64,000 nucleotides of DNA, taken from NCBI GenBank assembly GCA_021399435.1, contig JAJTUP010000019.1:620001-684000 (forward strand), read 5' to 3'. Of the stretch, positions 42,500-53,478 are shown one piece after another. Source of the stretch: Diaporthe sp. PMI_573 (lineage: Eukaryota; Ascomycota; Sordariomycetes; Diaporthales; Diaporthaceae). The position numbers were made by a program, and so were the translations under genes. The notes under the pieces were generated by a model. The model was not told where the DNA came from. It did no database searches and saw nothing but the letters and a program-made list of their open reading frames with translations. Positions within the stretch are counted from its first letter, which is position 1, and each line of letters begins with the position of its first letter.

Positions 42500-44377
42500 T
42501 CACAACTTCTCAGAAGTTATACACCTCGCGAACAACGAGATACAGCCCGTCAGCGCCTTGAACAGGACCGTGGCGCACCAGATGAAGCACTTGAAGATGG
42601 CGCTCAGCAGCGAGATGACGAGCCTCGCGCAGCCGGGCATCTTGTCGTCGTCCTTGCTCCTCCTCTTGGAGTGCTTCTTCAGGTCGCTCGTCTGGCTCTC
42701 GAGGTCCAGCTCGAACTCCTCCATGCGCGTCCTGCCGGCCTTCCTGTCCTTCTTGTCCCCGCTGTTGACGCGCGGGCTCATGCGGCTGAGGCGGCTGCCC
42801 CTCCCGTCCTGCTGGCCCTGCCCCTGCCTACTCTCGCTGCGCAGCGACGCCGGCGGCGGCGGCGGGTCAAAGACCTCGACGCGGCTGAACTCACCGTCGG
42901 CGTGCGCTACGAGCATGAGGGCCGCGACGGCGACATCGACCAGATAGACGGCGTCGATCTTGGCCGCGATGCCCGTGTCGACCTCGAGCCAGCCCGTGCC
43001 CGTCCCGTCGCGCGTCAGCCGCGCCAGGTGCTGCGGGCTCTCGACGTGCTCCAGCGTGTACTCGGTCCGGCTCCACGCCGGGTTCCGCTCCACCGTCACG
43101 CAGAAGGGCATCGCCAGCGCCGGGTGCACGAGGAAGTGGTTGCCGCTGTCGTCGTCCCACACCAGTCGTGCGCACTCCCGCTCCGCCGTCGCGAACGCCG
43201 CGGCGTTGGTGAAGCGGCTCTCCACCGCCAGCTTCGCCGCGGGCAGCGGGTACAGCAGCGCCACCAGGCCGTCGTGCGGCGCGTGGTGACGCGCCGCCTC
43301 CTCCAGCGTCGTGCTCAGAACCTCCTGCCAGCCCTTGGTGGTCGGCTCGCCGCCGGCGACGCTCTCGCTGCTGCCTCTGCCGTCCTTGGGCGGCACGGGC
43401 GGCTTGTACGGCTTGCCCGGGTCGAAGCGTGACAGCGAGACGTAGGCCGACGCCGACGTCGGGTCCAGCTTGAGCCGGTAGAAGGGCTGCGACGACTTGG
43501 ACGCCAGCGTGTAGATGGGCGTGTCCCGCTCGCTCGACACCGTGAAGGTGTACACCCGGCCCTCGGACGCCGTCGCCTTCCACCCGTTGGCAACCTTCCA
43601 GAAGCTGCGCAGCTCCTCGGTGCTGCTTGGCTCTGGGGTCGAGGGCTTCACGTTCACCCTCGGTGGCGGCCATTTCCTGGTGGCCGTCTGCTGGTGGGCG
43701 CGGGAACTGTTGGCGCTCATGGGGCTCCGCAGGGGGCCGGTGGTGTCCTCGTTGTTTTCAGGCCTCTCCTCGGACGTGGGCGAGTACAGGCGGCGGCTGA
43801 TGGCCCCGACGGGGATGTTAGCTGGGTGTGTTGGACTTGACTGAGGAGGGTAGTAGTTTTGCTGGGAGAGAGGGAGGCTTGGGTTGTATTCTGGAAATAT
43901 GGACCGCAGGGGAGCCTCTGATGACCCTTCCCCGTACTGTGTTGCTCGGTTGTTTAGAGGTGGCTTGGCTATCGAGTTCCTGGACCGATCGCTGTTGGCC
44001 CGGACGAGGGTCTGGGCTTCCGAGAAGGCAGTGCCGCAGCGGGCGGGAGGGTCGGCCGTGACGACTGCGGCCGGCCGTTGTATTATGGGATCTTCCTGTC
44101 TGCTCTCGGATGGCCACACGACTGTGCTCTCGCCTGTGTCCACGGGCTCGGATGGGCCCATTGACGGGCCTGTGGCTTGTGTTGCAGGAGTCTTCTTGCC
44201 GTCACGGACGGACATGTTGCGCTCTAGCGGTGTTGTGCGTCTTCCTGCTCTGGACGGGGAGTCTCGAGATGCCGAGTCTATTGACGGCCGGCCTGGCGTG
44301 GTGTTTTGAGTCCTGGATGGTGGACGTTCCTTAGGGAACAGGGAGAATGTCCCTTGCTGGGATGGCCCTGCCGACAT
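42500..44377 (-). CDS. Fungal protein of unknown function with hydrophobic Cys-rich tail
   Basis: Single exon, 625 residues. Residues 1-245 are Ser/Pro/Thr-rich and probably disordered. Residues about 250-500 look folded and beta-rich (FWKVANGWKATASEGRVYTF, QPFYRLKLDPTSASAYVSL, GNHFLVHPALAMPFCVTVE, TGWLEVDTGIAAKIDAVYLV), with a conserved W-G-W spacing. Residues 500-575 are polar and basic. The last 45 residues are hydrophobic with five Cys (PGCARLVISLLSAIFKC and onward), which could insert in a membrane or be palmitoylated. I recall similar fungal proteins carrying the database name acetylserotonin methyltransferase-like. No methyltransferase motif is visible here, so I do not adopt it. Function unknown; the coding call is supported by length and by the ordered domains. 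Confidence 0.82.
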   Translation of the reverse strand: MSAGPSQQGTFSLFPKERPPSRTQNTTPGRPSIDSASRDSPSRAGRRTTPLERNMSVRDGKKTPATQATGPSMGPSEPVDTGESTVVWPSESRQEDPIIQRPAAVVTADPPARCGTAFSEAQTLVRANSDRSRNSIAKPPLNNRATQYGEGSSEAPLRSIFPEYNPSLPLSQQNYYPPQSSPTHPANIPVGAISRRLYSPTSEERPENNEDTTGPLRSPMSANSSRAHQQTATRKWPPPRVNVKPSTPEPSSTEELRSFWKVANGWKATASEGRVYTFTVSSERDTPIYTLASKSSQPFYRLKLDPTSASAYVSLSRFDPGKPYKPPVPPKDGRGSSESVAGGEPTTKGWQEVLSTTLEEAARHHAPHDGLVALLYPLPAAKLAVESRFTNAAAFATAERECARLVWDDDSGNHFLVHPALAMPFCVTVERNPAWSRTEYTLEHVESPQHLARLTRDGTGTGWLEVDTGIAAKIDAVYLVDVAVAALMLVAHADGEFSRVEVFDPPPPPASLRSESRQGQGQQDGRGSRLSRMSPRVNSGDKKDRKAGRTRMEEFELDLESQTSDLKKHSKRRSKDDDKMPGCARLVISLLSAIFKCFIWCATVLFKALTGCISLFARCITSEKL

Positions 44378-45847
44378 TGTTGATGTCCTGTGTCTGCTTC
44401 GAGCAGATGTTCCGGCCCTGAGTCTGCCTCGGCCTTGCTATTCCTTTTTCTCGAAGCGAGCACCCAGGCTCGGGCGGGAAGCTGGAGGTGAGATGATAGA
44501 CGCCCAAAATCTACTATCGACGCATGTTGGCTGGTGAGAGAGCGAGCCTAGGACTGGATGGAGGCTTCGAGGCTTCGAGGCTGGAACGCGACGGAAGCAA
44601 GACTCAGAAATGGGAGAGAAGAGCACAATGATGCTGCTTCAGGCCGGCAGATGCGGAAAAGCAGACTATATCAGGATCTACAGAGTGAACATGGAGCCAA
44701 CCGCCCAGGTCAGGCTCGCGAAAGGGAACAAGCTTCTTGATTAGACAGAAGCCGGGAGAGACGCTAGATCCTTGCGTGGTGGGCGACGGCCATTCGAGAA
44801 GCACATGGCGTCGGCACCCGCTCACCCGCAGGATATCTACACTATGGTTATTTTAAGCGCTGTGGGTACATTGCTAGGTCTTGTCTGGGGCGATCTGGAC
44901 GGGACCCGAGTGCTTGCGTGGTGGGCAGGTGGGCGGCTCTCTCTGGCACGGCAGAGCACAAAATAGCAACATGGGGGACAAGACCGGGGTGGTGTAAGTG
45001 GTGTCAGGGGTTCGTGTCCAATCGTTTGCCCCGTCACGCTGCAGTTAGACGCCCGGCGACAAAAGCGGGCAGGTTTCGCGCGGGGAAGCGGGATCAGCGT
45101 CCATTTTGCTCGCTGCCGTTGAGCCTCGCCCGTGATTGGGTTTTGCTTAGATTTCCCGCCAGCAATCGCTCGCTCTGGCCTGGGCCGCTCTCAATGGCCG
45201 CTCGCCAAGCAGCCAAGCCGGCGGCTTTGGCGCTTGGGATGCGACGGTCGATCTCGCTGCTCTAGTTCGGGGGCACGGGGGGTGTCGCCGGCCGCCTGTG
45301 TATTTAAATGTGTTGGGCGGCGGCCGCATTCGAGGCCGGCGATGAGCAAACTTTTGGCTAGATGTCCTGGCCGTTGCACCGCTGACAGGTGCGTGCCGTG
45401 GCGGCTAGTGAAGCTCGATGGAGCCCTCGTGGGACCCGCTGCTGCACGTGTGCGTGCAGCTGGCAATGCTGGAGACAGTGCTGTGTTACCAAGACACAGA
45501 CTGGTGATGCCCGACACAAGGCGGTCAGGTTTTCTCACTGGCCCACACAGAACATACAATCGACATTGTGCAACCCCGGGTGTCTCTTCTCGGTCGCTGA
45601 ATCAGTCTCAATGGCACCCCGACCGCCGTCTTCCGAGGGCGCACGAGGTATGTCTGAGTCTCAATATACAGACTATCCTCAAGGGTTTTTGGTCCACAAG
45701 GTGGCAGGCTGTGCTGTGTATACTTCCTATTCCGTTCAGGTCGGATCTCCGTAGGTAAAGCCTCTGCGGCCCGGCGTTCCCGCATCGGTGGGGGCCGGTT
45801 CTTTTGTATCTGACATTGTACAACATCCGTACTCAACCACGACCAGC
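44378..45847. promoter_or_regulatory. Divergent intergenic region
   Basis: About 1.5 kb between the tail-hydrophobic protein and the phosphoesterase. The open frames overlap on both strands and resemble no known protein. No gene is supported. Confidence 0.5.
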
Positions 45848-46762
45848 ATGACTGCTCGATTTCCAGGCGAATCCAACGGTGGCGGCCTCAGTCAGCCCCG
45901 CCATGCGTCGGACTCGCTAGCTTCCACGGTGCTTCAGATCATGTCCGATTTGCACCTAGAGACGCCCAGGTTCCTGCCCATGTACAATGAGATGCAGGTT
46001 GGGCCCAAGGCAAAATATCTGGCCTTGCTCGGTGATATTGGCGTCGCTAGTGACGACGCCCTGTTCGACTTTCTGACCCGGCAGCTGCGCCAATTCGAGG
46101 TCATCTTCTACGTGCTTGGAAACCACGAGCCATACTCGAGCAGGTACGAGGATGCGGTGGAGAGGATAGAGGCCTTCGAGAGGTCATCAGTCGCATCCAG
46201 GAGCACACGTGAACAACGAGAGGGGGAACCCGACCCCAGTCTCGGCCGCTTCGTCTTCCTCAACCGCAGACGATATGACCTTTCATCCAGAGTGACCGTC
46301 CTGGGCTGCACGCTCTTCTCTCATATATCCGACGAACAACGCAGCACAGTGTCCCTATTCGTCTCCGACTTCTCCAACATCGCTGACTGGTCCGTCGACA
46401 AACACAATGCCGCGCACCTGGCTGACCTGGCCTGGCTCAACGCCGAGGTCGATGCCATCGCCAGGCAAGAGCCGCAACGCAGCGCCGTCGTGCTCACTCA
46501 CTACAGCCCGACGGCCACCCCAGAAGCCAACGACCCGGAACACGCCCAAGACCCGCGAGGTGTGCAGTCTGCCTTCGTGACGGACCTCCAGGAGGAGCCT
46601 TGCTGGATGTCGCCGGTTGTCAAGGTCTGGGCTTTTGGGCATACGCACTATAACTTTGAATTTGTTGATAGGAAGACCGGGAAGCTGGTCGTTGCGAACC
46701 AGAGAGGGTATGGGCGGGAAGACATTTTCAACTTTGATGCTGGAAAAACCGTTATCGTGTGA
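45848..46762 (+). CDS. Calcineurin-like metallophosphoesterase
   Basis: Single exon, 304 residues from the ATG at 45848; the frame is open slightly upstream but only from a non-ATG codon. All five metallophosphoesterase motifs are present in order: MSDLHLE (about residue 32), LLGDIG (about 60), LGNHEPY (about 90), LTHYSPT (about 218) and FGHTHYN (about 262). These bind two metal ions and carry the catalytic His. There is no signal peptide, so the enzyme is probably cytosolic. Fungal proteins of this kind are called Ser/Thr phosphatase family proteins, but the substrate is not known. Phosphodiesters and nucleotides are also possible. Confidence 0.9.
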   Translation: MTARFPGESNGGGLSQPRHASDSLASTVLQIMSDLHLETPRFLPMYNEMQVGPKAKYLALLGDIGVASDDALFDFLTRQLRQFEVIFYVLGNHEPYSSRYEDAVERIEAFERSSVASRSTREQREGEPDPSLGRFVFLNRRRYDLSSRVTVLGCTLFSHISDEQRSTVSLFVSDFSNIADWSVDKHNAAHLADLAWLNAEVDAIARQEPQRSAVVLTHYSPTATPEANDPEHAQDPRGVQSAFVTDLQEEPCWMSPVVKVWAFGHTHYNFEFVDRKTGKLVVANQRGYGREDIFNFDAGKTVIV

Positions 46763-47572
46763 AACAGTGCTCAGAGAACACCAATTTCGGGTGGCCCGGT
46801 CATTGCCTCTGTTCGCATCTCGTGTCGCGAACGCAGTGTCACATTCTCCTCTCCGAAGCTGAGAAAGACTTGACGCTCCTGTTCCTAAGAGATACAACTG
46901 AACGTCCGAAAAATGACCATGCCAGAAACGTTGAAACCAGCCTGCAGTTTTCCTGTTATTCACACCTCGGCCCCAGCTCTCGATCCACAGGCCTGCAACA
47001 GTTGGCCACACCGGGGCTCTTTTGCAAGGTACGGACCCACCTCTCGGCTGTGCCCTTCCCCATCCCCTGACATCCTTGACAGGGAGACAGATGGGAATGT
47101 CTCTGTGGCATATTTGTAGCATCGACATCAAGAGGTGTTATAATAAGAACAGTATAAAAGACCTGGGGTAGAGAGAGCGAGAGGTTGTGTGCGGACCCCG
47201 GGCTAGCTTCCCTTCATTTACTCCACCTGCCAGCCGTTTGAACTACACTACTTTCTTGTCCACTGTCGATTCAGACGATGGTCCTAACTTGAACATATCA
47301 GCAACAGCGGCTGATGTCTCCGAAGCCATCTGGTGACTTTGGATATGGCTGTCTTTCCTTCTATCCACCCCCGCCCCCAGCCCCACCCCCAAACCTTCTA
47401 CCTGTAAAGGGTTAGATCTCTGTACTTCAAAACCCTGGCCAAGTGAGTCTGGCTTGCATGAACCTCGAACCTCCACCTACCTCCGGCACTAGGACGTTGG
47501 AGATGCTACTGCTTCGCCAGGTAGCCGGCGACTCAATTACCCAATCACGGCCTGATTAATGTGATACCGGGA
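46763..47572. other. Intergenic region
   Basis: Between the phosphoesterase and the HET gene. Simple C-rich tracts lie near 47365-47390. No gene is supported. Confidence 0.55.
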
Positions 47573-48836
47573 ATGGCCTCACATGGATACACTCGCCTTG
47601 ACCTTGGAAGAGATGCCATTCGGCTCCTCAGGCTCGAGAAGGGCTATCCTGCCGAGCCTCTACGCTGCGAGTTATTCGAAGCCTATCTCCATGAGGTCGA
47701 TGGCATGCCCTATGAGGCATTGTCTTATACCTGGGGTGATACTTCTGCCAAGCAGGAGATCACTGTTAACCAGCAGCCATTCAGCGTAACGGCCAATTTA
47801 CACACGGCCCTGCAGGTTCTGAGATTGCCACATCAGGATCGGCTTCTTTGGGTTGATGCGATCTGCATAGACCAGGCCTCTGACGTGGAGAAGAGCCACC
47901 AAGTGGGCCAGATGAGGCTGGTGTATAAGCTGGCGGAGCAGGTCATCATTTGGCTGGGGCCAAGCACTGAAGACAGCGACCTCCTCATGAGCCTTGCGAA
48001 GACGCTCGATTCGCATGCGTCAAAGACAAAGGCTTGGGAGCAGGAATGGGAATCAATTGTGGTGGCAAATGGAGGGCCAGCGACGGACTTGTTCCGCCGA
48101 GCCTGCGCGGCGCTGGAAGAGCTACTTGCCAGACCATGGTTCAGGCGCGTCTGGGTCCTGCAAGAGGTAGCAAGCGCGAGGTCAGCAGTCATTCTCTGCG
48201 GTGCAAAGGACGTCTCAGCCCGGACTTTTGCTCAGATGCCGGCTCTCATAGGCTTGGAGAAGGTCGGCGCTCACGTTCAGGCAGTACTTGATATTATGGT
48301 AAGCAGCTTTCAAAAAAAGACTTTACGGGCTGCGGGTTTTGAAACACGCTGTGGCCACCTTGTGGCTTACTCCCCACCGTATTGGCATGAAGCTACTTCT
48401 TTGGTTCTTTGATAACTGACTCTGAATGCTGTAGCCAGGCCCTCTCAGGCAAAAGTCTTGGTGGATATCCAATCGCGACCTGAAGACCCTCCTCGAGAAG
48501 TTCCGCTCCAGTCAGGCCAGTGATCCGAGGGACCGTATATACGCGTTACTGGGGATCTCGTCCGACGCCTGCAGCGAGGCAGTTATTCCGCCAGATTATG
48601 GTGCCGACGTATATACGGTGGTTCAACGCACCATATCCCATCTGTTATTCAAGGACCAGGGGCCTGACGCACTTCCAGCTCCTTTCTGGGGTCTAGATGA
48701 TTTCTTCGACGCTTTGGAGGACCTTCCTCGTCGGGTTTTAGGCTGGTACCATGCAAATGAATCCCACCGGCAATACAAACGGTATCGAGAGATGCTGTAC
48801 GGTATCGAGAAAGATTGTGCGGTATCAAGAAAATGA
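47573..48836 (+). CDS. HET-domain protein, probably truncated
   Basis: Heterokaryon incompatibility (HET) domain protein; relatives trigger cell death after fusion of unlike hyphae, through TIR-like domains. Exons 47573-48298 and 48435-48836 join in phase 0 (GTAAGC to gctgtag) and give 375 residues. The HET domain spans about residues 40-200, with MPYEALSYTWGD, RLLWVDAICIDQ, VIIWLGPS and LARPWFRRVWVLQEV. A second conserved block follows (LLEKFRSSQASDPRDRIYAL LGISSD). The protein stops just after a triplicated 20-bp segment (48780-48839). Downstream frames contain ankyrin-like sequence, so an original longer HET-ankyrin gene may have been cut short. The truncated product could still be expressed, since some HET proteins work without repeats. 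The start ATG follows GTG and lies close to the first conserved block. Confidence 0.8.
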
Positions 48837-48839
48837 TGT
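48780..48839. repeat. 20-bp imperfect tandem triplication at the HET gene end
   Basis: Three adjacent 20-bp copies begin cggtatcgagaga, cggtatcgagaaa and cggtatcaagaaa. Each copy shifts the reading frame because 20 is not a multiple of three. The stop codon of the HET frame falls in the third copy. Confidence 0.8.
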
Positions 48840-49357
48840 CTTCCCCAACCATCAATCGGTGCCGAGAGGTAAATCCCACGGGCCTGACCACCGCCGCTGA
48901 TATTCTCCAGATGTCTGCGTCCGTGGGAATCAAAATTGCTGTCCAGGCCATCATCAAGAGAGACAATGTCGATTTCGACCGAGGCATCGCCTCAGCGGAT
49001 AACGCAAGCAAGCATTACCTAGTCGATGTGTCATTGATCCCCGGCCATACTAGTATCAGGAATGTCGAACTGAACAAAATAAAAGCTCCGTGTCCACCGA
49101 TAAACGCAGCACAACGAGACGCTCATGTCGAAGCCATACTCACCAGAGACGATACACATCAATCGCTACTTCAACACAAGATGCACTTGGAAGACTTCAC
49201 CGACTTTAGCAACCAACCCCCTGAAGGCAACGCACAGTCGAGTTGCCCCTGGACCAGGGGGATTTCAATTTGCCTGTGCGAAGCAGGCATCCTGCTGGCA
49301 GTTGACACTATCTCCATCTGCTGTCAGACAAACAGAGATGCTGAAAGCCGCGTCTGA
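48837..49357 (+). pseudogene. Decayed ankyrin-like tail of the HET gene
   Basis: After the HET stop, one other frame reads YQENDVFPNHQSVPR up to a possible intron (GTAAAT at about 48869 to ctccag at 48910). A third frame then reads MSASVGIKIAVQAIIKRDNV DFD, which resembles one ankyrin repeat (hydrophobic helix, then LLxRDDVD). The frame stays open to 49357 but conservation fades. Frames do not connect cleanly to the HET exon. I read this as a remnant of a C-terminal repeat region. Confidence 0.5.
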
Positions 49358-49723
49358 CTCTCTGCTAAGAGACGCACTGTGTGTCCGTCCACACTCTTGA
49401 AGCTGAATGTCATCAGAACTCCCTAACGGACGCAATAGCTGTCTGTTGACTCTGTTGTACTGCCAAGGTGTGATGTTGCTATCCCTGACTATATTGCTCT
49501 TACCCATGCTAACCGGGTAAAAGGTGTATACATTTCCCCGTGGTCTGACTGTAGCTGCTTGTGTGCCGGAAACTCTAGCCTGCCTTGGGTTATGCATGTA
49601 GCCGTTCAACAAAGGAAGAGAAGACACTCTTCAGTTTGGGTGTAGATCAGGGCAAGACCTGAGAAGGACCAACCGGCTAGAGCAGTCTTGGATCTTGCTC
49701 ACCATTTGAATATTTCAGAGGTT

Positions 49724-49771
<48 letters not shown>

Positions 49772-50333
49772 CCGACTCATGTGCGTGATCCCAAACTACA
49801 CTGGTTGTGTTGATGAGTGTATTCTACCACAGGCTGACTCCCCACGAGCAGAAACTGAAATAGTGTGGAACACTTGTGGCACAATTCAAGGCAGAAGATC
49901 CGTATTTGTTTCTGCTGGCTAGTTGTTGGCGCTGTATGAGGCAGTGATACGGGTACTGAAATAATATTGACAAATCTAATGGCCTCTCGGGGTTTTCTAA
50001 TACATCCATCCACCCTCGCCCCAGCTCACCAACCCCGTCTACCTCGTCAAACCCCGGGACTAGTACTATCTCATCTGTTTCTTTTTCTCCAAGGCCACAA
50101 ATTCACGTTGTCTACAAACACTAGCCTCTGTGTATCTCCCTGCAGGTGTTGACGAAGCCAATTAGGTACACACCTGATAGTCCCCATTCTAACGTGCGAC
50201 AGAGCAAGTCAACAGAAGTTCGCTTGCTCTCTTTGCTTCCATTCTGCCTCACATCAATTTCTGCCCCATCCCCATCTCACCACTTCCAAGTATCACTTGC
50301 ACATCAATCAGAGTTCATCACTACTTGATTACC
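49358..50333. other. Intergenic region with GT microsatellite
   Basis: No gene is supported. It contains a 45-bp GT dinucleotide tract at 49727-49771. The DNA is relatively AT-rich. Confidence 0.6.
49727..49771. repeat. GT dinucleotide microsatellite
   Basis: About 22 uninterrupted GT units. Confidence 0.97.
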
Positions 50334-52485
50334 ATGCCGTTCTTGCGGGCAGACGCACCCTCTCACGTACCTGATGAGGAGACCCATCGAATATCTTCTT
50401 GGCAAGGAGAACAAGTCGTCGAAAGCAGCAGCCAAGATCTCGCCTTTGCGGGACCTCGAGCCCGATGTCCGTCAGAGAACGGGGCTCATAACTCTGGGCA
50501 AGCTGCAGAAGAGGATCCAAGGATACCCGTGGGGTTATTACTTCTCATGGGCCGGCAATGTCTCTCACGACGACGACATGCGTGTGGCAAATCATATTCC
50601 CCTTCTAGCCAACAGCGTGTTTTAACATTTGAGAAACAGAGCGAAATCGTAGCATCCTTATGCAAGAGCCTAGATCAGTACACGATCCAGGAGACAGACG
50701 ATGTGAGGGCAGTCCGACAGCTTCTCGAGATGGTGCCAACAACTGACGTTGCGGAACTTGCGTCAGTACTTGCCAAAGACGGCGACTACAACATCATTGC
50801 GGACAACTACATCGAGATTGTGGTTACATTCCGCATTGATACGAAAACTGTCCGTCTGATGCAGGGCAAGGATTTGAACGTCGATGATACGAAATCATAC
50901 GGAGCCACGAAGAGAGCTTCTTTGTCCGCTGCAGACACAAAGGAGTATACTCCGGATCCACCCATGACTGTTGAGACCGAGTGGAACGAGCTCAAGAAGC
51001 GCAAGGAGTCGATCAGACTGAATCGTGAAGAGCTTGAGACGGCGGGTTTGGACGACGAGTCGGTGATGAAGAATCGGGGTCAACTGCGCAAGGATGAAAA
51101 GAAATACAACAATCACTGTGCCAAGTTCTTCCTCAAACTCTGAGGCGGCGTCAGAGAGGACTACTGGTTGCTGAAGACACGAGCCAAGCACGAACATATC
51201 CGAGAGGCGGCGGAGGCAGCTGGTCTCTCCGGGGACCAGAAACTTTGCAGAAACTTGAGCACCGTCAAGGAGAACTGGCGACGGCATTGGGACGGTTCGC
51301 GGCTGGCTAGAGAGTTATTCCACCACTATCGGATCGACCAGACAGTAGCTGGGCATGCTTGAGCGCGGGTTGAGGAGGACGTTTTCATCGTTACCGACCA
51401 CAAGCGCCGAGTAGTCTTTGCAAGCATGGGGAATGGCGGCGAAATCCTATTTGGAAAGGAAGTGATGGGTGTCTTGATCATATTGCTCGATATGTAGAAG
51501 TTCTTCTGTCCACTTCCCTTCCCTGAGTCCTGCCGGCATGTGGTGGATAACTTCGTCCGCCGAAAGGAGCATCCGGAGCTGGACCCCTCTGCGGTGACCA
51601 TTGACCAACTCGCAAACGCGATCATGGCTGTTGCGCACTGTCGCTGCTGGGCTAACAAGCTTGATCCTTACGGAAAGTTCATCGTACGGACTATGGACGC
51701 CAAATTTATTAGAGGCCCTGGTGCCGAGTACCCATGTGGCCTGCTTCCTGATTTCGCGAGAGCAGCGCTCGGCAGGCAAGCAAGATCACCAGATTCATGA
51801 TCAAGCCACTGGACCCTGAATACTATCAGGAGTGTGTCAAGGTGTTCCAGAACCTGCCAGAGCTTGCGCGGGTTTCCACGGATGAGGAGGACTTCATCGG
51901 CCCCTTCGCATTTGGAGTCAACTGCTATACACAGCGTCATGGAGACGTGAAGGAACATCAGTGGAGGACTGGCTGGGCTTTTCTCCACGGGGGACTATCA
52001 AGGTAAGAATAGACAGACACCCGTGTTTCTTTTTACTTCTATCTAAGAACCCTTCACTAACATTGGTTATGAGGCGCCAAGCCCTGCATATCAGAGCTCG
52101 GTTTCAAAGTGCCCTACAAGCCCGGAACATGCGCCATTCTTCGAGGAGCTGACCTGGACCACCTGGTCAGCGATCACCAGGGTACCCGCTACTTCATCAT
52201 CGCCGCCAACCACGAGAGCAGCCGCCAACATCACTCCGCAAGATGGGCGATCTCCGCGCTCGGCGGCTACCCGAGCCTGAGGCCGAGCCCAAGACCAAGA
52301 CCAGGAGTGACGAGCAGGGCGAAGAGAAGCGTGATGTGTCAGATGAATCATGGAGCTACGATACTGACAAGCTGAGTGAGGACTCAGATGACGGTGCCGA
52401 GTTTGAGGTTCCGTGTATCAATCACCGGACTGACGAGGACGGCAGGCTTGTTAAGCAGCACCACGGTCCCAATGTGTTGGAGTAA
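50334..52485 (+). pseudogene. Decayed gene, family not recognised
   Basis: One frame stays coherent from about 50620 to 51800 (EIVASLCKSLDQYTIQETDD, FLKL, EDYWLLKTRAKHEHIREAAE, ENWRRHWDGSRLAREL, VDNFVRRKEHPELDP). It is broken by TGA at 51141, TGA at 51360 and TAG near 51495, with protein-like sequence continuing in the same frame across each stop. It then runs into LDPEYYQECVKVFQNLPELARVSTDEEDF, a likely intron (GTAAGA near 52002), and a conserved-looking C-terminal block (SELGFKVPYKPGTCAILRGA, DLDHLVSDHQGTRYFIIAAN HE). That block resembles the end of a large family of fungal proteins of unknown function, possibly dioxygenase-like folds. With three in-frame stops the copy is very probably dead. 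A Lys/Glu-rich coiled stretch is near 50990-51110. Confidence 0.7.
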
Positions 52486-52490
52486 GGCAG

Positions 52491-52963
52491 TAGCAGCGAG
52501 GCTTCTTCCCTGGACTAGGTGTCGAAGGGAGTGACTCGGTCGAGCAGGAGACGGAAGATTTGACAAGGAGAGTGGCCAGGCGACTGAGAAACGGTCTCAG
52601 ACTTTTCTTCCTCACAGGTGCTACTCCACCATCAAACTGTCCGAAAGACTCTAGAAAGATGTAATTAAATCACTATTCTTCGATGGCTTGTCCCCCAGAC
52701 TAATTAGTCTCTATTACTCAGTCCCTACGAGTGAATAGCCGTCAAATGTGACGTGATACCTTGCTTGAGGACATATAAAAAGACCGGAATTTGAAGCCTT
52801 CAGGTATGTTTTGTCTATTCCCAACAGAGTATCCACGAGTAATAACAAATCCAGAAGTTTGAACCAAGCAACCCATCACTTCCACCGCCAAAGTCTATGC
52901 ACACAACCTGACCTCAACCAAGCATCCTGAATTACAACCTTGAGCCATCTGCAGTAAACGAAA
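52491..52963. promoter_or_regulatory. Upstream region of the small Cys-rich ORF
   Basis: A clear TATA box (TATAAAA at 52774-52780) lies 184 bp before the start codon at 52964, and a GTATGT near 52804 could start a leader intron. The DNA between is A/C-rich, as in fungal leaders. Confidence 0.5.
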
Positions 52964-53185
52964 ATGCCCCCAGCTGGCTCCAAGCAGCCCCCCCCCAAGC
53001 AGGGAGGCTCCAGCAGCGCCCCTGGAGGCTCTACCGCCGACCAGGGAAGTTGCATATCCACGATAGCCGCTGTGTGTGACGGTTGTGGGAAGAAGGCCAA
53101 GAGTTGCAGTGGGAACTGTGGCGGCGGATCGAGCAGCAGCAGCGCTGGCCAGGGCGAGGAGTACACCCGGGACTGCAAGAAGTAG
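52964..53185 (+). CDS. Small Cys-rich protein, function unknown
   Basis: Single-exon ORF of 73 residues. The first 28 are Pro/Gly/Ser-rich and the last 20 Ser/Gly-rich. In between are six Cys within 28 residues (GSCISTIAAVCDGCGKKAKS then CSGNCGGG), plus one near the C-terminus. There is no signal peptide, so it does not look like a classical secreted effector. Metal binding (metallothionein-like or a small zinc knot) is possible. A TATA box and an A/C-rich leader upstream support a real gene, but its short length and low-complexity ends keep the call uncertain. It sits between a decayed gene and pho-4. Confidence 0.5.
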   Translation: MPPAGSKQPPPKQGGSSSAPGGSTADQGSCISTIAAVCDGCGKKAKSCSGNCGGGSSSSSAGQGEEYTRDCKK

Positions 53186-53478
53186 GGCCGTAGGTTAGCT
53201 ACGTTTGGGACGACCAACAAGCACAGCCACATAGTTTACAAGCAACAATGAAGACTTGATCAACGAATGATACATGATATCTTTATGCTTGTGGTACTGT
53301 AAGGGTATGCGTCGCCAACAAGATCTCTAAACGAGTCTAGAAAATGCCCAACCGCTTGCTTTGCTCGTGTAGATGTGAAAAATATTTTCCGGCCCATTCC
53401 CAATTTCCCAAGCCAAAGACAACAAGTAAAGCATATGCAAAATAATCCAGCCGCCGTCTGCGGTTTGCTTTGGCCATT

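Noticed and set aside
42425..43673. 335- and 260-codon frames overlapping the hydrophobic-tail gene
   Set aside because: Arg/Ala/His-rich shadow frames; the 625-residue frame has an ordered domain and a coherent tail.
9564..48836. A het-c/pin-c incompatibility pair formed by the HET-C and HET-domain genes
   Set aside because: In Neurospora the two are adjacent; here they are 35 kb apart with many housekeeping genes between, and the HET gene looks truncated.
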